DNA of 13,757 bases, taken from positions 1 through 13,757 of the forward strand of contig DHHG01000250.1 in NCBI GenBank assembly GCA_002403175.1, given 5' to 3'. This document shows, one piece after another, positions 5,049 to 13,695 of this stretch. The notes beneath the pieces are model-generated. The model saw only the letters and a program-made list of their open reading frames with translations, had not been told where the DNA came from and searched no databases. The stretch is from Syntrophaceae bacterium UBA4778. Its GTDB lineage: Bacteria; Desulfobacterota; Syntrophia; Syntrophales; UBA4778. The first letter of the stretch is position 1; every line of letters starts with the position of its first letter. A program made the position numbers and the translations under genes.

Positions 5049-6299
5049 TCAGATAATCTCTATTGCTGACGCAATGGAAACACCGCCCCCGCCGCACATG
5101 GTTGCCAGGCCCAGGGTTTTCCCATGCTTCCTCATGGCATGGATAAGGGATACGATAATCCGGCAACCCGTTGACCCGACCGGATGTCCGAGGCCAATAC
5201 CGGAACCATTGATGTTGGTTATGTCTCGATTAATGCCGAGTTCCCTTTCGCAGGCAAGATACTGCGATGAGAATGCCTCATTCAATTCGATCAGTTCGAA
5301 ATCTTTCAGGACCAGTCCTGACCGCTTCATCAAATCATTAACGGCAGGAACAGGGCTCATGCCCATGATGGCAGGATCGCATCCGCCGTAACCGACGGCC
5401 TTGATTCTGGCAAGGGGCTTGAGGCCAAGCTCTTTTGCTTTTTCAGCCGACATGATGAGGGTTGCGCTTGCGCCGTCGTTAATACCCGAGGCGTTTCCTG
5501 CCGTGACTTTTCCGATCTTGGGAATGAACGCCGGAGCCAGTTTGGCGAGATCGTCCATCGTACAGTTCGGTTTGAAATGCTCATCCTTATCGAAAATGAT
5601 GGGCTGTTTTCCCCTTTTCTGGGGAATTTCAACCGGAACGATTTCCTCGACAAAATCGCCATTCTTGGTAGCCCGCTCCACGTTATTATGGCTGCGTACA
5701 GAAATGGCGTCCATTTCTTCACGGCTGATATTAAACTTTTGAGCGATAAACTCTGCCGTATGACCCATGGAATAGGGTTTACCCTTGTACATATCATAAG
5801 GCATTGCACCCACTAATGGGCTATTCTCCGAGCAAGGGAAATGTTTGGAGCCCGCCATCAGTCCTTCCGTGAGCATATCATCCAAGGTGCTGTTCTGGAG
5901 ACGGCATCCCCACCGGGCACCGGGAGCCGCATAAGCGACACCTGACATGTGCTCTGTGCCCCCGCTAAGGACAATGTCCACCAGGCCGGCCTGGATCATG
6001 GCCATTCCGGAAACGGTTGCTTCCATACCGGATGTGCATACCCGGTTAATTGTAACCGCAAGAGTTGTATCCGGTATTCCCGCCTGAAGAGCGGCGAGCC
6101 TGGTTAGATTCATGGAAATATACGGAGGGAAACAGTTCCCAAAACGAACATCATCGATGAGATCCGGAGCAATTCCTGCCCGCCTCACCGCTTCCTGCAT
6201 AACTACTTTTCCGAGAGTTACCGCATGGGAGTCCTTAAGACTTCCACCGAATGAGCCTATTGCCGTACGGCATGCCGATACTATAACGACTTCCTTCAT
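5049..6299 (-). CDS. Acetyl-CoA acetyltransferase (thiolase), with an extra loop
   Basis: A 416-residue cytoplasmic thiolase that should make or cleave acetoacetyl-CoA or a longer 3-ketoacyl-CoA. The nucleophile is Cys88 (NRVCTSGMEA), followed by the NEAF motif at 340-343, His372 in GHPVGSTG and the second catalytic Cys402 in MCGGGG. All key residues are present, although CTSG, GHPVGSTG and CGGGG differ slightly from the usual CGSG, GHPIGASG and CIGGG. The protein is about 20-25 residues longer than the roughly 390-residue family norm. The excess seems to sit in the loop domain around residues 146-170, before MGHTAE. The ATG at 6299 has AGGTGG 7 nt ahead. It stands alone between a promoter and a terminator, with no beta-oxidation or butyrate genes beside it, so biosynthetic or degradative use cannot be decided. 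Confidence 0.95.
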   Translation of the reverse strand: MKEVVIVSACRTAIGSFGGSLKDSHAVTLGKVVMQEAVRRAGIAPDLIDDVRFGNCFPPYISMNLTRLAALQAGIPDTTLAVTINRVCTSGMEATVSGMAMIQAGLVDIVLSGGTEHMSGVAYAAPGARWGCRLQNSTLDDMLTEGLMAGSKHFPCSENSPLVGAMPYDMYKGKPYSMGHTAEFIAQKFNISREEMDAISVRSHNNVERATKNGDFVEEIVPVEIPQKRGKQPIIFDKDEHFKPNCTMDDLAKLAPAFIPKIGKVTAGNASGINDGASATLIMSAEKAKELGLKPLARIKAVGYGGCDPAIMGMSPVPAVNDLMKRSGLVLKDFELIELNEAFSSQYLACERELGINRDITNINGSGIGLGHPVGSTGCRIIVSLIHAMRKHGKTLGLATMCGGGGVSIASAIEII

Positions 6300-6356
6300 C
6301 TTTAATCCACCTTTCCAGCTGATCTTATGAACAGATTAGGCTATATATTTTTGGGG

Positions 6357-6385
6357 AATATACGAGGAGAAAAATTGGGAGTCAA
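6357..6385 (-). promoter_or_regulatory. Sigma70-type promoter of the thiolase gene
   Basis: On the minus strand: TTGACT (6385-6380), a 17-nt spacer, then TATATT (6362-6357), a near-consensus housekeeping promoter. The predicted start is near 6350, giving a leader of about 50 nt before the thiolase ATG. Confidence 0.65.
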
Positions 6386-6533
6386 GGGGTTTTCAATGGT
6401 AATTTGAAAAAAAAGATAATTATTAACAATACTTATGACGCGGTGATAAGTGATTCGCTCGCTGCTGATGTTCAGCGCCTTTTGACCAAGGTGAAACTAC
6501 GATCTTCCCCGTGTCCTGTAAAAAGCAAAAAAC

Positions 6534-7115
6534 TCACCACGCCTTATAGGATTCCCAATACCAGTAAGGTCGATTCCAATAGGCGCCCCAAGCCCAAGGC
6601 TCTCCCCATTCCCAGTAATCGTTAGGGAAATCATAGCTCAGGCGCATTTCCCAGTAGACAAGTTGTCTTATTTGTATAACTGGATAAGTATAGGTCGTTT
6701 CACCCAGAATTAAGGTTTTCTTCCCGGTGATCTTACCAGCAAGCGTTATTCTTTTCCCTCGCGTGTAAATGGCAGGATCAAGAAATTTTGAACTCACCGC
6801 AATAAAACGACCTTCTGATTGCGAAGCGCTCTTAGGTATTTCATCTCTACCGATAGGTGTTTCGAGCACGATCAGTTCCGAGCCGTTTTTGAGAGGGGTT
6901 GCTTTGATGATAATGCCCCCCCAGAGGACGATACCTCCCACGTATGCATCCGGGTTTTGGAGAACCATGCGAAAATTCAGATTTTCCGCTTTTGCCTCTT
7001 TGCGATACTGCTCGGAAATAGGCTTGTTCGCACATCCTAAAACTCCCAATAGAAAAAGAAAGAAAAATGGAACAGTAAGTCGAGATGCATATCGTCTAAT
7101 TTTTTTGGGTTTCAT
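6534..7115 (-). CDS. Slp-family outer-membrane lipoprotein with aromatic-rich C-terminus
   Basis: A 193-residue lipoprotein. Basic residues and a hydrophobic core (about residues 15-27) lead to a lipobox-like GVLGC with Cys28 as the lipidated residue. The next residues, ANK, give no inner-membrane-retention Asp, so the outer membrane is likely. The body matches the Slp (starvation-inducible lipoprotein) family: NPDAYVGGIVLWGGII near 54-70, ELIVLETPI near 80-88, GRFIAVSSKFLDPAIYTRGKRITLAGKI near 102-129, and YPVIQI near 144-149. The last 40 residues (154-193) hold 9 Trp and 7 Tyr, often as YW pairs, which is extreme even for a family known for aromatic tails. The ATG at 7115 follows AGGAGAGAGGG. 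The role of Slp proteins is unclear; they are linked to starvation and envelope stress. No partner gene is adjacent. Confidence 0.85.
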   Translation of the reverse strand: MKPKKIRRYASRLTVPFFFLFLLGVLGCANKPISEQYRKEAKAENLNFRMVLQNPDAYVGGIVLWGGIIIKATPLKNGSELIVLETPIGRDEIPKSASQSEGRFIAVSSKFLDPAIYTRGKRITLAGKITGKKTLILGETTYTYPVIQIRQLVYWEMRLSYDFPNDYWEWGEPWAWGAYWNRPYWYWESYKAW

Positions 7116-7175
7116 GATTTCCCTCTCTCCTGCCCAAAGTTTTCCTAGCTTGTTTATACGAACTCTGATTGAATT

Positions 7176-7204
7176 TTAGAATATAAGGATTTTACGGCTA
7201 TCAA
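7176..7204 (-). promoter_or_regulatory. Promoter-like element upstream of the Slp gene
   Basis: On the minus strand: TTGATA, 17 nt, TTCTAA. The -35 box is good and the -10 box is poor. Exactly the same two hexamers with the same spacing occur before the histidine kinase gene (11663-11691), which is why it is listed. The predicted leader is about 55 nt. The rest of the 290-nt gap (7116-7405) shows nothing recognisable. Confidence 0.3.
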
Positions 7205-7405
7205 GGATTCCCTGATATTACGGGATGAAATACCTGAGTTGTATTCAGCAATTGGTACGGAAATATCTACTTTATCGAGCGGGTAATGAGCGCCAGTCTG
7301 GTCTTCAAAACGCGTGTCATTATTTTGAAAACAGACACATGGCTTCTGTAGCTATTTTTTTAAGCGGATTGAGATGAGGAAGTTTAGATTACTGTCTATT
7401 CAGAT

Positions 7406-9187
7406 TTACAAAAAATACGCATTCAGGACATATTGCTGAAGCATTCGTTGGGTGTTGAAGAAAGAGCCGTTGATTGCAATACAATGTAGCATGACATTGG
7501 CGAATCGATCCCGGTCATGGTAGAAAAGGGGTAAAATGACATGTTCCAGCTTATCATAGAGGAACTGAGCATCGTCCGGCAATTTACTTTCCGGTGCTGA
7601 TGTTTCCAAATTGCCTGAAATTGCCCATCCGGTCAGCCCTTCGATGCACCCTTCTATCCACCAGCCGTCCAGAATGCTCAGACTCGGAATCCCGTTCAGG
7701 GCGGCTTTCATTCCGCTGGTTCCGGATGCTTCCAAAGGAGGCTGGGGGGTATTCAACCATAAATCGACACCGGAGGTGATCAGTTTAGCCAGATCGATAT
7801 CATAATTTTCCAGATAGGCTATCTTGATTTCTTTTTTGAGGCTTTCCTTTGCCCTATATATTCGTTGTATGACTTCCTTTCCGCTCTGGTCATTGGGGTG
7901 TGCTTTACCCGCATAGATTATCTGAAGAGGGCCGGTACGTTCCGCGATTTTTTTTAATCGATCCACATCCGTTAAAAAAAGATCGCTCCTTTTATAAGAA
8001 GCCGATCGTCTGGCGAACCCGATCGTGAATACATCCAAGCCCATACCGGTATTATTTTCCCTGTTTACGTACTCGATCAATTGTTTTTTCATCCCCATGT
8101 GAGCATTCCAGATCTTCTCCTTAGGAATGCTCAAGGCATATCGTAAACTGAAATTGTCATTTCTCCAGCCTGGAATGTACTCATCATAAAGTTTTTGAAA
8201 CGAAGATCCCGTCCAGGTTGTGGCATGTACACCGTTGGTAATCGAATTAATGCTGTATTCGGCAAACATCATTTTGGATATTTCGCCATGCCTTTTGGCA
8301 ACTCCGTTTATGTAATGACTCATATTAAGAGCCAGGAATGTCATATTCAGTTTTGCATCAGATAAGCCAGATAGGTCCTGGATACCTTCCCGATCTGTAA
8401 ATCCGAGGATACGTTTTACTAGATCCAGACTGAAAACGTCTTTCAGATCCAGATAATTCTTTCGGGCTCCTAAGGCACGTCTTACCAGCTCTACTGGAAA
8501 TTGATCATGACCGGCAGGCACCGGAGTGTGTGTGGTGAAAATGCATTTTTGTTTTACTGCTTCGATATCGTTTTTAATGGCAATCGTTCTGCCGTTTTTT
8601 TGCGCTTCCTGATCCAATAACTCCACCGTCAGAAGTGCCGAATGGCCCTCATTCATATGAAAACGCCTAATCGAATCATAGCCGAGGGCATCGAGTACCC
8701 GCACGCCCCCGATTCCCAGGATAATTTCCTGACAGAGTCGGTAGTACAGGTCTCCGCCGTACAGAAAATCCGTCAGTGTCCTGTCCCATTCGGAATTTTC
8801 CGGGAGATTGGTATTGAGAAAATAGATGGGCACCTTAAAACCTGATATCCCGGATACTTCATACCGCCATGGTCGGATTTTTACGCCCCTTCCATCGATT
8901 GTCACGGAAACAGTTATCGGGATCTCCTCCAGGTAATCCTCCACAATCCACTCCACCGGTTCTTCGGTTTGCCGGCCATCTGGAGTAATGTGTTGGTAAA
9001 AATATCCTTTTCGATGCAGGAGGGTCAACGCCACCATTGGGACATTCAGATCAGCTGCAGAGCGGATTGTATCACCGGCAAGAACGCCGAGACCGCCGCT
9101 GTAGGTTGGCATATCGGCATTGATTCCTATTTCCATGGAAAAGTAGGCAAGGACCCTTTCCTCGTTTCGAATTTGCTTCGGCAACAT
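7406..9187 (-). CDS. glgP: Alpha-glucan (glycogen/starch/maltodextrin) phosphorylase, short form
   Basis: A 593-residue glycosyltransferase family 35 enzyme. It uses phosphate to release glucose 1-phosphate from the non-reducing ends of alpha-1,4-glucans in the cytoplasm. The N-terminus [20 protein letters not shown] (about residues 15-34) and [14 protein letters not shown] (177-190) are standard for the short-form class (TIGR02094-like). [13 protein letters not shown] (218-230) and [10 protein letters not shown] (316-325) also fit. The pyridoxal-phosphate lysine is Lys494 in [14 protein letters not shown], followed by LDGWWIEG. The C-terminus, with [15 protein letters not shown], also fits. 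It lacks the N-terminal extension (DUF3417) of the roughly 850-residue forms. The ATG at 9187 has GAGAGG just upstream. No glycogen synthase, branching or debranching gene is adjacent, so it probably serves storage-glucan turnover from a lone locus. Confidence 0.96.
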   Translation of the reverse strand: MLPKQIRNEERVLAYFSMEIGINADMPTYSGGLGVLAGDTIRSAADLNVPMVALTLLHRKGYFYQHITPDGRQTEEPVEWIVEDYLEEIPITVSVTIDGRGVKIRPWRYEVSGISGFKVPIYFLNTNLPENSEWDRTLTDFLYGGDLYYRLCQEIILGIGGVRVLDALGYDSIRRFHMNEGHSALLTVELLDQEAQKNGRTIAIKNDIEAVKQKCIFTTHTPVPAGHDQFPVELVRRALGARKNYLDLKDVFSLDLVKRILGFTDREGIQDLSGLSDAKLNMTFLALNMSHYINGVAKRHGEISKMMFAEYSINSITNGVHATTWTGSSFQKLYDEYIPGWRNDNFSLRYALSIPKEKIWNAHMGMKKQLIEYVNRENNTGMGLDVFTIGFARRSASYKRSDLFLTDVDRLKKIAERTGPLQIIYAGKAHPNDQSGKEVIQRIYRAKESLKKEIKIAYLENYDIDLAKLITSGVDLWLNTPQPPLEASGTSGMKAALNGIPSLSILDGWWIEGCIEGLTGWAISGNLETSAPESKLPDDAQFLYDKLEHVILPLFYHDRDRFANVMLHCIAINGSFFNTQRMLQQYVLNAYFL

Positions 9188-9358
9188 AGGACCTCTCGCA
9201 GGAACAGATTTTATTCTTTGTTTTGCTCAAAAAGGAACATGTGGAATGGCTTGAATCATGGATTTATTCAATCCGATTTGAGACAGTATCACTTTCAAAT
9301 TAATATAAAGTCTAAGTTTTTGAAATCTTTTATTGACTTGATTGCCTCGGTAAGCGTT

Positions 9359-9398
9359 AAAAAAAGATAGAATCTGGTACCTCACGTGTTTAGATTCT
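9359..9398 (-). terminator. Weak intrinsic terminator candidate after the histidine kinase gene
   Basis: On the minus strand AGAATCT (9398-9392) pairs with AGATTCT (9375-9369) around a 16-nt loop, and a T7 run follows after 3 nt (9365-9359). It begins 14 nt beyond the kinase stop codon. The stem is only 7 bp and AT-rich, so termination may be partial. The remaining 9188-9358 holds no other recognisable element. Confidence 0.4.
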
Positions 9399-9412
9399 GA
9401 ATGAAGCGGGGA

Positions 9413-11638
9413 TTAAGAGATCCGGAGCCTCTTCGGATTTATCTGTTTGTCTTCTCCTTTTTGATGCCTTGGAAGGGAAAAATAGAAAGTGGCGCCTTTG
9501 CCGATCCGGCCCTCAGCCCAAACCCGCCCCCCATGCCTGTGAATGATACGTTGAACTATCGCCAGGCCTATTCCCGTCCCTTCATAATCGCTCTCGCTAT
9601 GCAACCTTTGAAAGACATGAAATAATCTCTCGTAATATTTCATATCAAAACCCGCACCATTATCCTTTATATAATAAATGTCTTCAGTTTCGCTGAACTC
9701 GCAACCGATTTCGATCAAGGCGATCTTTTTCCGTTTGGTGAATTTGATTGCATTTGCCAATAGGTTCGAAAGGACCTGCCTGATGAGAATTGAATCGCCA
9801 TATGCTTTTCGGAGGTCTCCCATTTTCAATTCCAGATTACGTTCCATATTGGCTGCGAGTTGTTCCTGCCAGACCTCTTTCGTAAGTCTTTTCATGTCAA
9901 ACGGGTGATGATACATTTCTGTGCGGGCGATCCGCGAAAAATCGAGAAGATCATTTATCAGGTGATCCATTTTTCTGGTACTGTCCAATATGATATCCAG
10001 TCTACGCAGCTCATCCGCTTCCAGCTTGGATTTCACCGATTTTATCAATGCTGACGTAAAACCGCCAATAGTTCGTAGCGGGGTACGTAGATCATGGGAT
10101 ACAGAATAAGAAAAGAACTCTAATTCTTTGTTGGCGTCCTTCAATTGCTCTGCTTGAATTTTAAGATCCTCGTGCATACGAAACAATTCCTCTTCCGCAC
10201 GCTTGAGTTCGGTAAGATCAATCTGGATACAGAACGATTCGGGCTCACGCCCGGGTATCTTAATTATTGCATGGCTTGAATAGACGGATATTCGTGATCC
10301 GTCCTTTGGCATCATGGAAAGTTCGGAAGGAGGAATGGTTTGTCCCTTTTCAACCATTTGCTGAATAGCAGCTTTGGCATTTTCTTTCATTGGCTCAGGG
10401 ATAACCAGATCCAGCAGATTCCGTCCGATAGCTTCCTGAGCTGTATAATTGTAAAGATCTTCGGAAGCTTTATTCCAATAACGTGTTATTCCATTGGGTC
10501 CGTATCCCTGCACCGCAACGTTTGGAATCATTTGAAGTAAATTTCGGAAGCGCTCTTCACTTTCCCTCATGGCCTTCTCAGCCTGTTTGCTCAGAAAGGC
10601 CTGCACAATGGTGGGGGCAAGTACTTCAAGAGCCTCCAGTTCTTCCCGGCCGTAACCGCCCTCACGGTTTCCCAAAACTATAACCCCGATCACCTGGCCT
10701 CCCTGAATTAGCGGAACCCCCAGAAAAGATTTCAGCAACGGATGACCTTCCGGCACACCGCTGCTGTCCGGATGAGAAGAGGGCGCATTTGTGAAGAATC
10801 CTTTGCCATGTTGGATGACCCGTCCATACAGCCCTCCGATTCTCAAACCGATCATCCCTGTCTTGGTGGTGATGGCCGATTCCATGGAACAGGGCTCCTG
10901 TCCGGGATTACTGATCACAACATCCAGCCTACCGGTCCGGTAATTAATTTCACCTATGAAACCGAACTTGCTTTGGGTTACCTCTTCGGCAATGGATAAG
11001 CAGAATCGGGCCAATTCCTCTTCTGCCTGACAGGTCAGCGCCTCATGAAAGATCCGGGCAATTCCGGAAAGAATCACGTTTTGCTGTGCCGTTCGTTTTT
11101 CGACGCGCTTTCGCTCTAAAATTTCTGCATTGAGTTCCCGGGTCCTCTCTTTCACTTTCTGTTCGAGAATCCGGTGGGCTTCCAGGAGTTCTTCTTCCGC
11201 TTTCTTGCGGGCCTTTTGCGCTTCCGCTTCCGCAAGCGCTCTTTTAACCGCCGGAACGAGGCGCGAAATTCTGTTCTTCAGAACGTAATCACGTGCACCA
11301 TTGGTGAGGATTTCAATTGCAATCTCTTCGCTTACCGCTCCCGTAACGAGGATGAAAGGGATATCCGGGCATTTTGATTTTGCTTCGGCCAGCGCAGAGA
11401 CCCCGGTAAAAAGAGGGAGGTCGTAATCAGACAGGATAAGATCGGGGCGAAAATCCTGAAGGGCTATCTTGTAAAATTCTGGCGAATCGACATGTTGGAG
11501 GACGAACTCAAAATCTGAATATTGGAGTTCATTGGCGATCAATTCTGCATCGTCCGGATTATCCTCAAGGAGCAGGATCCGAAGAGGCGGTTGCAATCCC
11601 TTTTCCTGATCTTTCTCGGTAAGAGCTCTCACGTTCAT
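9413..11638 (-). CDS. Sensor histidine kinase with N-terminal receiver, GAF and PAS domains
   Basis: A 741-residue soluble histidine kinase with no signal peptide or membrane segment, so it senses a cytoplasmic cue. Domains in order: receiver (about 19-130; acidic pair Glu25/Asp26, phospho-acceptor Asp71 in SDYDLP, Thr99, Lys121); charged coiled coil (about 134-185); GAF (about 190-353); PAS (about 360-478, with PNGITRYWNKASEDLYNYTAQE); second linker; HisKA with His515 in SVSHDLRTPLR; and HATPase_c with N-box Asn629, DNGAGF (659-664) and GTGIGLA (687-693). The receiver at the front suggests an upstream kinase adjusts it. I start at the ATG at 11638, which has AGGT 7 nt ahead. An in-frame GTG two codons earlier overlaps that site. 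No response regulator gene is adjacent, so its output partner is encoded elsewhere. The ligand is unknown. Confidence 0.95.
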   Translation of the reverse strand: MNVRALTEKDQEKGLQPPLRILLLEDNPDDAELIANELQYSDFEFVLQHVDSPEFYKIALQDFRPDLILSDYDLPLFTGVSALAEAKSKCPDIPFILVTGAVSEEIAIEILTNGARDYVLKNRISRLVPAVKRALAEAEAQKARKKAEEELLEAHRILEQKVKERTRELNAEILERKRVEKRTAQQNVILSGIARIFHEALTCQAEEELARFCLSIAEEVTQSKFGFIGEINYRTGRLDVVISNPGQEPCSMESAITTKTGMIGLRIGGLYGRVIQHGKGFFTNAPSSHPDSSGVPEGHPLLKSFLGVPLIQGGQVIGVIVLGNREGGYGREELEALEVLAPTIVQAFLSKQAEKAMRESEERFRNLLQMIPNVAVQGYGPNGITRYWNKASEDLYNYTAQEAIGRNLLDLVIPEPMKENAKAAIQQMVEKGQTIPPSELSMMPKDGSRISVYSSHAIIKIPGREPESFCIQIDLTELKRAEEELFRMHEDLKIQAEQLKDANKELEFFSYSVSHDLRTPLRTIGGFTSALIKSVKSKLEADELRRLDIILDSTRKMDHLINDLLDFSRIARTEMYHHPFDMKRLTKEVWQEQLAANMERNLELKMGDLRKAYGDSILIRQVLSNLLANAIKFTKRKKIALIEIGCEFSETEDIYYIKDNGAGFDMKYYERLFHVFQRLHSESDYEGTGIGLAIVQRIIHRHGGRVWAEGRIGKGATFYFSLPRHQKGEDKQINPKRLRIS

Positions 11639-11662
11639 TTTCACAACCTGAATGCGAACCAG

Positions 11663-11691
11663 TTAGAAGTAAAAACCCTATGAAATATCAA
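11663..11691 (-). promoter_or_regulatory. Promoter-like element upstream of the histidine kinase gene
   Basis: On the minus strand: TTGATA, 17 nt, TTCTAA, identical in both boxes and spacing to the element before the Slp gene. It ends 24 nt before the kinase ATG, implying a very short leader. The -10 box is weak by sigma70 standards. The rest of the 219-nt gap up to 11857 shows only A/T runs and a G7 tract. Confidence 0.3.
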
Positions 11692-11857
11692 TACGCAAGA
11701 ACAATGATTCTGATAATCAGATAAAGAAGTGAAACAAAATACGTTTTGGATATTATAGAATCCAAAAAAAAGCCATAAAAAAATAAAGCCCCCCCTGATT
11801 TTTTCGATTCGTAACCGTGATGAATGTCAGCCAAAAATTAACATATTTTAGAATACT

Positions 11858-12808
11858 TCATTTGATTTGGCTCTGCTGCTCAATTCCGGAATCAAACTCG
11901 ATGCTTCGGATAAAATTGAGGTAGGCTGCTGCTGTTTCCTGGGTTTTCTCGATCATTGGCGCATGGCCGCAATCTGGGATAATTACTGTTTTGTGGTCCT
12001 TTAAGCCTTTCTCAAATACGGGCACACTGGAAATGTCGAGAATCTTATCCTGGTCTCCCCATAAAATTAAGCTCGGTGCCTTTATCTTATCCAGCTCTTT
12101 TTCCAGCGAAAAATCGCCGATGAAATCTGTTGCAGCTTTCTCCTCAAACTTTCTGTTTTTTAATCTTTTTTGAATGAATGCTTTTTTTACGGGATATGGA
12201 AACCTGGGTGGATGGACAAAAACCAGGGATAAAAGCCTCGGGAAATCATCCTTGTCTTTGAGCAGCAAGGGATTTTCACCTTTCTCGAGCATGACTGAAA
12301 CCGGACTCTTTTTTAAAGATCTGACACCTGCTGCATCAAACAGGCCCAAGCTGATTATCTCGTCCGGATACCTTGCAGCGAATAACCCCGCGAACCAGCC
12401 TCCCATGGAATTACCGGCGATATGAAAATTTCTGATGCCGATTGCTCTGGTGAATTCATGCAGCCGCTCAACCTGGCTGGCTGGATCGTAGCTGGCACTA
12501 AATAGTTTCGTACTGTCGCCATAACCGGGGATATCGGGGATAATGAGGTGATAGCCCTTCAAGAAAAAAGCCATTGGGAGCCAATTATCTTTATCGGCTG
12601 TATACCCGTGCAGGAGTAAGATGGTAGGGCCGGAACCGCCTTCCAGGTAAACGATATTATGATCCTTGATTTTGATTTCTTTCTGAATCAGGCCGGCGCT
12701 GCTTCTCTGGAGGGAAATCAGAAAATTCGTTACCTGTTCCGGAAAGGCATAATAGCAGGTTACCATCGCCATAAGTAAAATTACCAATACGACAATGATC
12801 TTTCTCAA
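11858..12808 (-). CDS. Membrane-anchored alpha/beta-hydrolase (lipase/esterase-like)
   Basis: A 316-residue alpha/beta-hydrolase with one hydrophobic N-terminal segment (about residues 3-21), so it is probably anchored with the catalytic domain in the periplasm, or exported. The fold signature is clear. HGYT (67-70) follows strand TILLL and gives the oxyanion hole, DIPGYGDS sits at 92-99, and the nucleophile Ser134 is in GNSMGG. The acid is Asp254 in WGDQDKI, and the base is His282 in CGHAPMIEK. A cap domain with many Lys and Phe residues lies between about 160 and 235. It resembles lipase/esterase and meta-cleavage-hydrolase relatives, but the substrate cannot be told. The start is TTG at 12808, which has AGGAGG 4 nt ahead. 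The next in-frame ATGs fall inside the hydrophobic segment. It lies 62 nt behind the nitroreductase gene and is probably co-transcribed with it. Confidence 0.88.
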   Translation of the reverse strand: MRKIIVVLVILLMAMVTCYYAFPEQVTNFLISLQRSSAGLIQKEIKIKDHNIVYLEGGSGPTILLLHGYTADKDNWLPMAFFLKGYHLIIPDIPGYGDSTKLFSASYDPASQVERLHEFTRAIGIRNFHIAGNSMGGWFAGLFAARYPDEIISLGLFDAAGVRSLKKSPVSVMLEKGENPLLLKDKDDFPRLLSLVFVHPPRFPYPVKKAFIQKRLKNRKFEEKAATDFIGDFSLEKELDKIKAPSLILWGDQDKILDISSVPVFEKGLKDHKTVIIPDCGHAPMIEKTQETAAAYLNFIRSIEFDSGIEQQSQIK

Positions 12809-12870
12809 GGGCCCTCCTTCTTTTTCCCGTGTAAATCTTGTCTTCTACATAGCTTAGAACAGGCTACAAA

Positions 12871-13695
12871 TTAAAGCCAGGTTACAAGAGGGGCATTTCG
12901 TGACGGAATACTAGAATAACTGTGCTGCGGATATCCCAACATGACCGATCCGAAACACCGGTGATCTTCAGGAATGCCCAAAGTTTGTCTGAGCAGGAGG
13001 CTCAGGTTGACCGCAGTTGTAAAATAGCCGGCCCAACATGTGCCCAAGCCTTTTGCATGGGCATAGAGTTCGAGATAGGTCAGCGCAATCATGCAATTTG
13101 CCTGGGAATAGGGCAGATCGGGACTGGAATGCACCACAACCAGATGAGGAGCATTACGCAGAATGCAATCTTTGCCGCGATTCCAGGCGGCGATTAATCG
13201 TTTATTACGCTTAATGACATAATTGTCTGTTGCGGTCTGAAGCATCTCCTTGAAAAAATCAATTGTCATTCCGGAGAGTTTTTTCACCTTGTTCGGATCT
13301 TCGATGACAGTCCAGTATACCTGTTGTTTATTGAGAGCGGTCGGTGCAAATCGGGCTGTATCCAGCAAGTCTTCCAATGTTTTACGGGGCACACGATCGC
13401 TTTTATAATTCCTGATGGAACGGCGCGATTTCAAGAAATATCGTATCGAATCGGGTCCCGGCCTGAGATGGCGTTGCAGGGGATAACAGCTTTCAATCGG
13501 AATTGAAGCGTGCACTAGAGCGCCATGAGGACATGCAGAAACACAATGGCCGCAATGGACACAAAGTTCCGAGGCTTTCTCCAGCGTAGACGGGAAGGTA
13601 TCCCCCTCTTTCATTACGATGATCTGAGACGGGCAAACTTTTACGCAAATTCCATCACGGCGGCATTTCCCGTGATCAATATTGATGAAATTCAT
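12871..13695 (-). CDS. Ferredoxin-nitroreductase fusion protein
   Basis: A 274-residue cytoplasmic flavoprotein. The N-terminal ferredoxin part (about residues 1-62) binds two iron-sulfur clusters. The second motif is canonical, C45-x2-C48-x2-C51-x3-C55-P. The first reads C11-x2-D14-x2-C17-x3-C21-P, with Asp in the second ligand place, as known in some ferredoxins such as that of Pyrococcus furiosus. From about residue 85 a nitroreductase domain follows, starting FLKSRRSIRNYKSD (FMN phosphate contacts). It continues with ARFAPTALNKQQVYWTVI (114-131), and GLGTCWAGYF and IPEDHRCFGSVMLGYP lie near the end. It should pass electrons from ferredoxin-type clusters to FMN for reduction of an unknown, perhaps nitroaromatic or quinone-like, substrate. 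The ATG at 13695 has a weak AGAAGAG ahead. The short upstream sequence to the window end shows no clear promoter. Confidence 0.93.
   Translation of the reverse strand: MNFINIDHGKCRRDGICVKVCPSQIIVMKEGDTFPSTLEKASELCVHCGHCVSACPHGALVHASIPIESCYPLQRHLRPGPDSIRYFLKSRRSIRNYKSDRVPRKTLEDLLDTARFAPTALNKQQVYWTVIEDPNKVKKLSGMTIDFFKEMLQTATDNYVIKRNKRLIAAWNRGKDCILRNAPHLVVVHSSPDLPYSQANCMIALTYLELYAHAKGLGTCWAGYFTTAVNLSLLLRQTLGIPEDHRCFGSVMLGYPQHSYSSIPSRNAPLVTWL

Noticed and set aside
5357..5809. 150-codon alternative minus frame within the thiolase
   Set aside because: It lies fully inside the thiolase frame, which carries every catalytic motif, and the alternative product resembles nothing.
11639..11644. GTG start for the histidine kinase
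   Set aside because: It lies 1 nt from the AGGT ribosome-binding site, whereas the ATG at 11638 lies 7 nt from it.
11763..11810. Hairpin-like A/T runs with a G7/C7 tract between the hydrolase and kinase genes
   Set aside because: Only the A and T runs pair and the G tract has no matching C tract on the same strand, so no convincing terminator forms.
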